A stretch of 64,000 nucleotides of DNA from contig VFIW01000052.1 of NCBI GenBank assembly GCA_006386115.1, positions 268,950 through 332,949 on the forward strand, in the 5' to 3' direction. The translations under genes were made by a program, and so were the position numbers. Position 1 is the first letter of the stretch. Each line of letters starts with the position of its first letter. Below, one piece after another: positions 57,436 through 64,000 of this stretch. This stretch comes from Globisporangium splendens (lineage: Eukaryota; Oomycota; Peronosporomycetes; Pythiales; Pythiaceae). Under the pieces are notes generated by a model. That model was given only the letters and a program-made list of their open reading frames with translations. It was not told the origin of the DNA and did not search any database.

Positions 57436-59004
57436 ATGGAAGCTCTTCGGTATTCTCAGGCTGCAAGGGGAGGGCCTGACACGTCCTACGACATCGACTA
57501 TGTCGAGATCACGGGACCGCCCAAATTTCTCGAGGAAATAACGAAGCTCGAGTTTACCGTCGGAACATTCAAGCACGCTATTTCCAAGACAAAGGATGAC
57601 TACCTGTTGGTCGCGTACCAGCCGGGATACGTTTACGCCAAGGTTACGGAGGAGCAGCGAACGAGTATCGTCCGTGGCCTTTCTTGGCACTTTCGAGTGA
57701 CGTTGGAGAAAAGCCTCGATCCCACAGTGCTGCTCAAGAGTGTGACTCGTCGGATCACGTCAGCCGGGCTCGTCATGCTCCTTGCCGATTACGCCGAGCT
57801 GAGCGAAATCGTCTACATCAACTACGGGATGAAGGCTGATTTTAATGACTACTCATGGCTGAGCAGCCTTCCACCGCAGTGCAAGGTGACGGTCGATGTC
57901 GGCGTCGATGATGTTTGTACCATTGGAGACCACGCGGTTCTTTGTCGCTTTACCGGTGGTCCGATGATCGACCACATCTATCGGAACTATGAGCTGTTCA
58001 CTGTACTTCAGTTCGGTGAAGGGTTGGCGTTTGGTACGTGTGTGATGAATGCCCGACGTAACAATCCGACTCAAATGGTGAAGGCTCGAGTGTATTCGAA
58101 GATTGTACACTCTCTGAAGGCGAATGTGCAAGCTGAATTTGGACCAAGCCCGCGCAAAATGAAGATCCTCCGTCGTTATGAGAACTACTACAAGCGCATT
58201 CCGGTGGCATACCTTCGCGACATTTCTACGTGTGAAGATTTGCGTACTGAGATTCGCCTCCGGATGCGATCTTTCGATACCTTGATTGCTGATTTTGAGA
58301 AGTGGCGCACCCAAGTTTACTCACGATTGGAATTTCGACGAATGTCGCTGCCTGAGATCATGTATTCAATGCCGCAGATTCTCGACTGGGCAAAATCGAA
58401 GAACGTGTTCCAGGGCAATAACAATGTTGGTTGTTCGCGCCTGCAAGTCCAATTGTACCACATCCTGAATAATTCGCATGGATACGCAGGCATGGGTTCG
58501 GTGGCGAGCATTAACAAGTCGCGAGAATTGATTGCCCAAGCCTCCCAGTTTTACCAAGCCAAGCGAGCGAGTGATGGGTATGCTTTTGGATATGCACGAA
58601 ACGACACTGTCGACGAGGTGATTGAAGTGATGAGCGATTCTGAAGAAGAGGAATCCAAGATGGACGTTGATGCGGGTTATGTTCAAATTGTTAACCCAGT
58701 GGAAGTGATCGATTTGATCAATGATGAAGTTTATGACGACAGTAGTGGTGATGACGAAGGCGAACTATCTGAAGATTCAAGTGAACGTCGTCAACGTTAT
58801 GCGCCGGTTCCCCCTGCCAGGCTTCGCGCTGATGTCGAGCGTCATTTGTTCATTGTGCAAGAAGGGCGTGCCCAGAAGTTCAACGTGCGCACCACTGGTG
58901 GAAGTATTTGGGCGCGTGCCGCGACGAGGGAGAGCCTGATCGATCGCGTTGTCGAAGACCTTGGAGAGAACTGGCGTGAGTATGTGATGATGGTAGGGTG
59001 GTAA
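57436..59004 (+). CDS. Subtelomeric SIM-bearing protein family, diverged copy 3
   Basis: A single exon encodes 522 aa. It aligns end to end with copies 1 and 2 at roughly 60% identity without frame breaks. Conserved blocks include DIDYVEITGPP, TVGTFKHAISK, YVY-KVTEEQR, FTGGPMIDHIY, VYSKIVHSLKANVQA and SMPQILDWAKSKNVFQG. The two SIM-like motifs persist (VIEVMSDSEEEE and VEVIDLINDE), as does MDVDAGYVQ between them. Conservation of plan and motifs across this divergence points to a working protein. Function is not recognised. Confidence 0.75.
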   Translation: MEALRYSQAARGGPDTSYDIDYVEITGPPKFLEEITKLEFTVGTFKHAISKTKDDYLLVAYQPGYVYAKVTEEQRTSIVRGLSWHFRVTLEKSLDPTVLLKSVTRRITSAGLVMLLADYAELSEIVYINYGMKADFNDYSWLSSLPPQCKVTVDVGVDDVCTIGDHAVLCRFTGGPMIDHIYRNYELFTVLQFGEGLAFGTCVMNARRNNPTQMVKARVYSKIVHSLKANVQAEFGPSPRKMKILRRYENYYKRIPVAYLRDISTCEDLRTEIRLRMRSFDTLIADFEKWRTQVYSRLEFRRMSLPEIMYSMPQILDWAKSKNVFQGNNNVGCSRLQVQLYHILNNSHGYAGMGSVASINKSRELIAQASQFYQAKRASDGYAFGYARNDTVDEVIEVMSDSEEEESKMDVDAGYVQIVNPVEVIDLINDEVYDDSSGDDEGELSEDSSERRQRYAPVPPARLRADVERHLFIVQEGRAQKFNVRTTGGSIWARAATRESLIDRVVEDLGENWREYVMMVGW

Positions 59005-59499
59005 GAACTGATCTGTTACCAGTATCTTAGATGACTGAAGCGAATAAAATCACGAAATTTTGGGATTAATGAGTTTGATGCGATGACACTAATGGTTCTG
59101 TCTGGTGGTGAGATCGACTGTGTTGACGTGTGAATTGACTTGTAGACAGGCGCGTAGAGAGGTGTACAGACAAAAATGAGTCAGTCTACCGGTGTGTCAG
59201 ACAGGGTTGCCATGTGAATAAAAGAGGCTTTGTCTGCTGATGAGACAGAGAAGATTATGCTTTGACGTTGTTTCCTAACCGCGAACGTGTGTATCCAAGG
59301 AATAATCCCATCCGTCTGACATTGTAACGACTGATACGTGCTAAGCAACCTCGGTGGTGATCTCTCCGGCAACTTAACTCAGTCTAGGCTTAGAGGAGCG
59401 CTTCCCTTGCGGGAGACGTATAGAGCACCAGTCTGACCTGTGGCTCCAACCCCAATGCAGAGCTTATACACGACAATTACCGCAAGGACAACGTCAGTG

Positions 59500-59565
59500 T
59501 GCACCAAATGTGGTTTGAAAATCCTGCTTCATCACAGGTGCTCTACCGTTGAGCGACAAATCACA
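59500..59565 (-). pseudogene. Probable degenerate tRNA
   Basis: On the minus strand, GCTCAACGGTAGAGC forms a D-arm and CCTGTGATGAAGCAGG an anticodon-arm-like hairpin. The T-arm and acceptor stem are not convincing. It lies just beside the tRNA at 59576. Confidence 0.3.
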
Positions 59566-59575
59566 TTCAGAATTA

Positions 59576-59648
59576 TGTGCCAGGCGGGATTTGAACCCGC
59601 GCCACCTGTGTAGAACACTGGCGCTCTAACCATTTGAGCGACTGGCAC
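59576..59648 (-). tRNA. tRNA-Arg (anticodon TCT)
   Basis: The 73-nt minus-strand sequence folds as a cloverleaf. The acceptor GTGCCAG pairs with CTGGCAC. The D-arm is GCTC...GAGC. The anticodon arm CCAGT-GTTCTAC-ACAGG has U33, anticodon TCT and A37, with one A-A mismatch in the stem. The T-arm GCGGG-TTCAAAT-CCCGC is perfect. The mismatch leaves open that it is a decaying copy. Confidence 0.75.
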
Positions 59649-59690
59649 ATACGAAAATAGCGTCATGTAATATCATCTAGCATTTCATTT

Positions 59691-59779
59691 TTATATCTAT
59701 ATCTATATCTATATCTATATCTATATCTATATCTATATATATATTATATCTATATCTATATCTATATCTATTATCTATA
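59691..59779. repeat. ATATCT microsatellite
   Basis: The stretch is near-perfect (ATATCT)n, interrupted by a short TA run and ended just before a TTTAGGG tract. Confidence 0.9.
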
Positions 59780-59780
59780 C

Positions 59781-59803
59781 TAGGTTTAGGGTTTAGGGTT
59801 TAG
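59781..59803 (+). repeat. Interstitial telomeric repeat
   Basis: Three TTTAGGG-type copies precede unit U6. Confidence 0.9.
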
Positions 59804-60944
59804 ATGCTGTCCCGTTTGAAAACTAGCCACACAAATTTCGTAGAAATTTGTGGGGGTATGTTTTCAACTACGGGCAGCATCTCGGCGAAAACGAGAAATC
59901 TGCCGAAATTGTAGTTTTTGAGATATTACGAAAAAACCGAAAAAATGTCGCATTGCGCAAAAACTAGCCACACAATCTTTCTCAAACTTCAACCATCGTT
60001 TTCTACGCCATTGAAAACCCCATATCCGAAAGTTTTAGAAACGAGAAGTTTTTGGTGCCGAGCTATCGCCATCCATTCAAATTTGCAATGTACTGGATTA
60101 GGATATATCGAAAGTATTGACTTCTGCTATATCGAGTACTGAGTTAGGCAATGTGTAAAGTACTGATTTAAGCTATCAAAATGTAATGTTTTAGGACATC
60201 TTGATCTCTTGATTTATGACATATATTATGTACTGAAGTAAGCCATCTTGAGCAATGTTTTAGCATATAATACGCATTGTTTGCGCTCCCAAATGGAGCA
60301 ATGACAGCGACGACAAATCATTTGGTCCTCGTGTATTGCGTGGACATTCTGATTGGTTTCTTTGTGAATCATGCAGCGTGCGACACAGACATAAGTCGAA
60401 CGTGTGCAAAAACACGCAGTTGAAGTTGCCTCTGATTGGCTGGTTTATAAATCATGCAGCGTGTGACACAGACAGAAGTTCAACCTGAGCAAAAATACGC
60501 AGTTGAAGTTGCATCTGAATGGCGACAGTGGACATGGTGAAGCGTGTGACACAAACAGAGGATATGACAATGCGAAAGTTTTCTTCTTCTTCTTTTATTC
60601 ATTTCCCAATTCGCGATGGAAAGCAACAAGTACTCTCAAGTGGCGGAAGCCTTTATACCCGACCGTGTCGACATCGACTACGTCGAGATAACCGGCCCGC
60701 CGTCATGCCTCGAGGTCATCTCTCGTGCCGAGTTCACTGTCGGGACGTTCAAGCGCGACCTGTCGAAGCGAAGCGGCCAATACCTTCTGCTGGCATACCA
60801 ACCGGGGTATGTGTATGTGAAGGTTACTGAAGAGCAACGAATGGACATCGTCTTTGATTTGAGCGTTCGCTTTGGTGTGATTCTCGATCCAAGTCCTGAT
60901 CCGACGGTTCTTCTGAAGAGCGTGTCAATAAGAGTTGTCTCGTC
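59804..60944 (+). repeat. Subtelomeric unit U6, mosaic and truncated in the protein frame
   Basis: The terminus is of the U5 type but the protein frame is of the copy 1/2 type, so the unit is a recombinant. About 0.2 kb of the middle non-coding part is replaced. It ends inside codon 110 of the protein, directly followed by TTTAGGG. Confidence 0.9.
60616..60944 (+). pseudogene. Subtelomeric protein family, copy 4, cut by telomeric repeats
   Basis: The first 109 codons are almost identical to copy 2, with an Arg-to-Ile change near the end. After GTCTCGTC the sequence becomes TAGGGTTTAGGG and the frame stops at 60952-60954. The SIM region and most of the globular part are absent. Confidence 0.9.
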
Positions 60945-60980
60945 TAGGGTTTAGGGTTTAGGGTTTAGGGTTTAGGTTTA
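60945..60980 (+). repeat. Interstitial telomeric repeat
   Basis: About five TTTAGGG copies start at the break in protein copy 4 and end at the 180-bp ribozyme segment. Confidence 0.9.
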
Positions 60981-61017
60981 TTGTATTAAAAATGTAAGAT
61001 CACCAGAACTTACACGT

Positions 61018-61078
61018 GCCCAAAGATCGCCGGAAAAGGTCCCGTTGGCAATCTTTCGCTACTGCTTCGTCAGTGGGC
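61018..61078 (-). ncRNA. Hammerhead ribozyme (Penelope-type context)
   Basis: The minus strand has all core parts in order. Stem I is GCCCA (61078-61074) with TGGGC (61022-61018), five pairs. Box CTGACGA is at 61073-61067. A short stem II is made by GC-AGTA-GC with one extra A. GAAA is at 61057-61054. Stem III is GATTGCC (61053-61047) with GGCGATC (61031-61025), seven pairs with one G-U. The cleavage triplet is CUU, with the cut predicted between 61023 and 61022. Stem II is weak, so activity is not certain. Hammerheads are known in Penelope-like elements, and one such element lies next door on the same strand. The segment itself (about 60981-61157) is flanked on both sides by TTTAGGG. Confidence 0.75.
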
Positions 61079-61157
61079 TATGGTTTTCTACAGTCATAGG
61101 GGTGCTATACTATAGTGGCCTGGGGTTCCATACGGACTATTTTCCAATTCTGGAGGC

Positions 61158-61172
61158 TAGGGTTTAGGGTTT
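61158..61172 (+). repeat. Telomeric repeat at the retroelement 3' end
   Basis: TAGGGTTTAGGGTTT directly abuts the last codon of the reverse transcriptase. Its final T supplies the last base of the TGA stop. Confidence 0.9.
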
Positions 61173-62941
61173 CAACCCGGCCCCTGTACGGCTGCTTGTA
61201 AGGCATCCGCAGGGGTCGGGGTGATACTAGTTGACAGTTCCGTTGGGCAGAGCAAAGTCCGGAGTGTGGCGGGTTTGGTGTAGCAAATCCGAATGGGCTG
61301 ACCGGTTACGTCTTCGAGTCGGTCTAGTTGAAGCACACGTCGGAGCTGTGATCTGGAGGGGCCGTTGGGGTCGTATTGGAGCTTGAAAATCAGCGGGGAT
61401 GGCGATGGAGTCTGCGCAGGCTTCTCTTTCAGGGCGTCCTCAAAGAGCGGGAGCAGTTGCCGACGGTCGTACCCTCGGGCTAGGAGGCGCCGGAGTAGGA
61501 GTCGGACAATGCGCTTGAAGTCCTGGAACTGGGGGTTCTGGAACTTGTATTTCTTGATGAGCCCGATGATCATGCCTTTCAGTACACCTGGGGGGTGTGC
61601 GCTGTTCGACGGAAGATACAGATAGAGGTTGAGTTTCTTCTGGTGTGTCTTCGTAAAGAACTTGTTGTCATCGTGGTGGATCCAAAGGTCGAGGAACGGT
61701 GCTGCGTTGTCATACTCGTCGACTGTAAACCTGAGTTTGGAGAGCATAGTCATCTTGGCCAGGAGGCGTTTGAGGGCAAAGGCTTGTCCATGGGGGCGCC
61801 AGATAATCAAGATGTCGTCCAGGTAGCGGCCGTACCACTTGACGTGATGGGCGAACTCAGCAAGGACGATTTCTTCAAAATGGGCCAGGTACAGAGACGC
61901 GAACACTGGAGCAGCCGGGGTTCCCATGGCGGTACCATAGAGCTGATGCCAGATGGTGTCGCCGAATCGGAAGTAGTTGTTCTTCATGATTACTTGGAGA
62001 CCGGCTGTGATGGCGCCGCGCCAAGGGTCTTCAGCGATTCGTTCGTTGATGATCGAAATCGCGGGATCGATAGGAATGTTGGTATACAACGATTCCACAT
62101 CCACGGTGTACAGGATGTCGCCGGGGTCCCAGGGGATCGATCTCAGGTCTTCGACTACCTGATCGGAGTTGCGGAGGTACGCTCTGGTACGGAGAAGATA
62201 CGGCTGTAGACGGTAGTCGAGCCATTTCGATAATCCTTCCAGGATGCTTCCGCTGTTCGCAACAATCGGTCGGATCTGAAGCGTGGGCTTATGGATCTTT
62301 GCGAGTGCGTAAAACCGGTTCAGATGCTTGGAGTCTAGGCCTGCCGTGATCACCTTCGTATGGTTCCAATCGGCGTCGTAAGAGTGCCGTTTGGCGATGG
62401 TGGCGTAGTAGACGCGTACACGGGTTCGGATCAGCTTCTCGAGTGCATCCTGAGGTGCCGTGACGAGACAGTATGTCTTCGTGTCACTGAGGTGGCTGAT
62501 GCATAGATCAATATACTGAGACCGAGTAAACAGAGCCGGGCCAAGATTTTTGTCAGTGATGACAACCTTGAGGTCTGGGCGGGCTCTGAGCATCTTCAAG
62601 GTCGATACTTGGAGCTGGTTGAGGTTGCGTCGTTTCGTTGGAATCCAGGTGAATCGGGAGACGGAGTCTTCAATATCACCGAGGACCGCTTCGATCGCGG
62701 ACGACGCGGGGCGGGGTTGGTAACTGGGGTTCGGAACATAGACCTTGCGGACATAGTTACGATCCTGGTTGCCGAAATGGTGCTTCAATCGCACACTGCG
62801 GATGAAGCTTGGAAGAGCAGAAGAGAGGTCAGATGGGGTAAGCGGGCGAGGGGTCGGGCAGAAGTTGAGGTTGAGTCCTAAGAGGCGTTTGAGCGCAGAC
62901 GGAACATGAGTACCTGTGGGTACAAAGTTATGGAAAGCCAT
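61172..62941 (-). CDS. Penelope-like reverse transcriptase
   Basis: The first ATG is at 62941 and gives 589 aa. The frame is open further upstream, past a TTG at 62995, and overlaps the end of ORF1 in another frame, so it could be made by frameshifting or re-initiation. Numbering from 62995, it shows the Penelope-like RT set: KVVITDKNLGPALF (about 143-156), FYALAKIHKP (228-237), the first catalytic Asp in TVDVESLYTNIPI (297-309), YGTAMGTPAAPVF (363-375), WYGRYLDDILIIW (387-399) with the catalytic Asp pair, and FLDLWI. The C-terminus has the thumb-type motif ICYTKPATLRTLL and stops 25 residues or so later, with no GIY-YIG domain. The frame is uninterrupted, so the element may be recent or active. 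The stop codon coincides with the junction to telomeric repeats. Confidence 0.88.
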   Translation of the reverse strand: MAFHNFVPTGTHVPSALKRLLGLNLNFCPTPRPLTPSDLSSALPSFIRSVRLKHHFGNQDRNYVRKVYVPNPSYQPRPASSAIEAVLGDIEDSVSRFTWIPTKRRNLNQLQVSTLKMLRARPDLKVVITDKNLGPALFTRSQYIDLCISHLSDTKTYCLVTAPQDALEKLIRTRVRVYYATIAKRHSYDADWNHTKVITAGLDSKHLNRFYALAKIHKPTLQIRPIVANSGSILEGLSKWLDYRLQPYLLRTRAYLRNSDQVVEDLRSIPWDPGDILYTVDVESLYTNIPIDPAISIINERIAEDPWRGAITAGLQVIMKNNYFRFGDTIWHQLYGTAMGTPAAPVFASLYLAHFEEIVLAEFAHHVKWYGRYLDDILIIWRPHGQAFALKRLLAKMTMLSKLRFTVDEYDNAAPFLDLWIHHDDNKFFTKTHQKKLNLYLYLPSNSAHPPGVLKGMIIGLIKKYKFQNPQFQDFKRIVRLLLRRLLARGYDRRQLLPLFEDALKEKPAQTPSPSPLIFKLQYDPNGPSRSQLRRVLQLDRLEDVTGQPIRICYTKPATLRTLLCPTELSTSITPTPADALQAAVQGPG

Positions 62942-63018
62942 GTTTGAGGCAAGGCTATCTACAAATCTGCAGGTTCGCGAGGCAAAAAGAGCCAACGCGT
63001 TCGCATAGTCGGACTTGG

Positions 63019-63945
63019 TTACTTCGATTGAGCCGGGCGGCGGGGGAGCCGGTTGGATTTCGGCTTGCCGGCAGGTGCGTTTGCACGCTTGTTGCCGGAG
63101 CCTTGTCCTGCGGCGGCCGCTTTTCCGGTGCCGTTTCCGTTGCGTTGAGGCTTCGGAGGTTGCTGGGGTTGCTTGATCTGACGTCTCGGCTGCTGGGACG
63201 CTGCCGATGCGCGTTTGGACGGGGTCCCATGTCGTCCCGCGCTGTCGTTTAAAGACTTCTGGATGTCGTTGAGTTGCTTCTTGAGAGGACCGACTTGTTG
63301 TCGGACAGCTTGACGGACCAGAGTCCCGACGAGTTCGGATGGCGGGGTTTCCGCTTCGAGCTCCATAGCGCTGGCTTTTTTGCGTTCCCGTTCTTGGCGT
63401 TGTTGTTCGCGTGTCTCGTCTTCTACGGCCAGATCGAAACAGAGTTTCGCGAGGTCCTGATGGAAAGACGCTTGGACTTGTTCAAACGCGATTGTAGCCA
63501 TGCTCGATTGTCCTGCGGCGATGCAGGTATCAAAGTCGAGCCAGGTGTCGTTAGACGGGGCAAGGCGCTGGTGGACATTCGCATAAAACGACCGGATGGT
63601 CGTAAGGGTACGCGAGGGGAGCGCAGCTAGCTCGGTCTCCATTAGCCGAATCTCAGCAAGGGCGGCTTCTTTGATGATGCCGGACAGAGTCGCTTCGTGG
63701 GAAGAGATCTGGTGCTGGAATTGCTGCTGGAGGGCAGCTGCGGCGTCGGAGGATTCGAGGAGCTTCGACATGTTGAGCCTCGCCTTCGTCGTGATGGATC
63801 GAGGCGGTCGGGTGTCGATGCGCTGGAGTGCAGTGCGCTTGGAGAGAAGCCGACGGTGGAGTTCACGGTACGACTTCAGCGCGGTTTGCACGGAGTCCAC
63901 AATGGGTTGCGGCGGACTGCTGCGAGCATGGTAGCTCGGGTCCAT
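63019..63945 (-). CDS. Retroelement ORF1 (basic, coiled-coil protein)
   Basis: The ATG at 63945 gives 308 aa. The N-terminal half is helical with heptad-like stretches (YRELHRRLLSKRTALQRI, QFQHQISSHEATLSGII). A charged helix (DETREQQRQERERKKASAM) follows, and another near LVRQAVRQQVGPLKKQLNDI. The C-terminal 80 residues are Gln/Pro/Lys/Arg-rich and disordered (RRQIKQPQQPPKPQRNGN), suited to RNA binding. Its place directly upstream of the reverse transcriptase on the same strand, and the absence of any host-gene features, identify it as ORF1 of the element. The TAA stop at 63019-63021 lies inside the upstream extension of the RT frame. Confidence 0.7.
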   Translation of the reverse strand: MDPSYHARSSPPQPIVDSVQTALKSYRELHRRLLSKRTALQRIDTRPPRSITTKARLNMSKLLESSDAAAALQQQFQHQISSHEATLSGIIKEAALAEIRLMETELAALPSRTLTTIRSFYANVHQRLAPSNDTWLDFDTCIAAGQSSMATIAFEQVQASFHQDLAKLCFDLAVEDETREQQRQERERKKASAMELEAETPPSELVGTLVRQAVRQQVGPLKKQLNDIQKSLNDSAGRHGTPSKRASAASQQPRRQIKQPQQPPKPQRNGNGTGKAAAAGQGSGNKRANAPAGKPKSNRLPRRPAQSK

Positions 63946-64000
63946 CCTTAGTGGTGATCTTGAGGGTTGGGCTTGGTTGTTGATGCTGGGCTGGGGTTGG

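Larger units (their letters stand above)
56461..59780 (+). repeat. Subtelomeric unit U5, longest and most diverged
   Basis: The first 300 bp are of a second type (TAGCCACACAAATTTC...). The next 650 bp match the other units closely. The protein frame (copy 3) is diverged. After it come about 780 bp not seen in the other units, including tRNA sequences and an ATATCT microsatellite, before telomeric repeats resume. Confidence 0.85.
61172..64000 (-). mobile_element. Penelope-like retroelement lacking the GIY-YIG endonuclease
   Basis: Two minus-strand frames, ORF1 (63019-63945) and a reverse transcriptase (61172-62941), form one element. Its 3' end lies on TTTAGGG repeats and its 5' end runs to or beyond the window edge. 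No endonuclease domain follows the reverse transcriptase. This orientation, with the element's 3' end joined to the 3' end of the G-rich telomere strand, is what endonuclease-free Penelope-like elements make when they prime on chromosome ends. Confidence 0.85.

Noticed and set aside
59500..59565. Second functional tRNA beside tRNA-Arg
   Set aside because: D-arm is good but acceptor and T-arm do not pair; kept only as a likely relic.
49647..60944. CRISPR-like array
   Set aside because: Repeats are hundreds to thousands of bases long with telomeric tracts between; nothing resembles short repeats with spacers.
62944..63945. Plus-strand frames opposite ORF1 of the retroelement
   Set aside because: Antisense shadows of ORF1; the minus-strand frame has the expected place and composition.

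Overview
The window looks like oomycete (stramenopile) nuclear DNA. It holds intron-bearing protein genes with short GT-AG introns (mostly 60-100 nt), a cluster of SWEET-type sugar transporters, a secreted DUF4360 protein, a receptor-like TKL kinase and a DIX-auxilin fusion. Its right end is full of plant/oomycete-type telomeric repeats (TTTAGGG). No species can be named from the sequence alone.

Bases 1-20313 are a rearranged gene region. A 2.6-kb block (A, 1-2613) is repeated inverted at 14061-16673, and a 0.8-kb block (B, 19422-20237) is repeated inverted at 13244-14059, directly against the A copy. Block A carries the 5' half of a gene for a SAP-like protein (complete only at 16212-17327) and a frame-broken membrane-protein gene. 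Block B carries a secreted DUF4360 gene, complete at 19599-20313 and cut and fused to antisense sequence at the left copy. Between and beside the repeats lie MED13 (3484-7454), an eight-exon Qb-SNARE gene (7775-9077), a small helical protein, a coiled-coil protein with a rearranged 3' end, and CCDC77 (17552-19406).

Bases 20573-29404 hold ordinary genes: a membrane-anchored TKL kinase, a DIX + J-domain (auxilin-like) protein, a DUF3228 protein, a six-TM voltage-gated K+ channel and a secreted alginate-lyase-type enzyme. Bases 30048-46691 are a SWEET cluster of six intact genes and one deleted copy on both strands, with a dead IS630/mariner-like transposase in the middle. Two of the SWEET genes are mosaics of each other. 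An alpha/beta-hydrolase gene with a late frameshift follows at 48275-49333.

From about 49620 to the right edge the window is subtelomeric. Seven head-to-tail units, from 19 bp to 3.3 kb, all begin at the same palindromic terminus directly after TTTAGGG repeats. They end at different points, and most ends run straight into new TTTAGGG repeats. The units carry a family of 514-522 aa proteins of unknown function with tandem SUMO-interaction-like motifs. The array ends in a 180-bp piece holding a convincing hammerhead ribozyme, then a Penelope-like retroelement (ORF1 plus a reverse transcriptase with no GIY-YIG endonuclease) whose 3' end sits on TTTAGGG. All G-rich repeats point right, so the array reads as a record of repeated additions to a former chromosome end. 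This is the most interesting part of the window.
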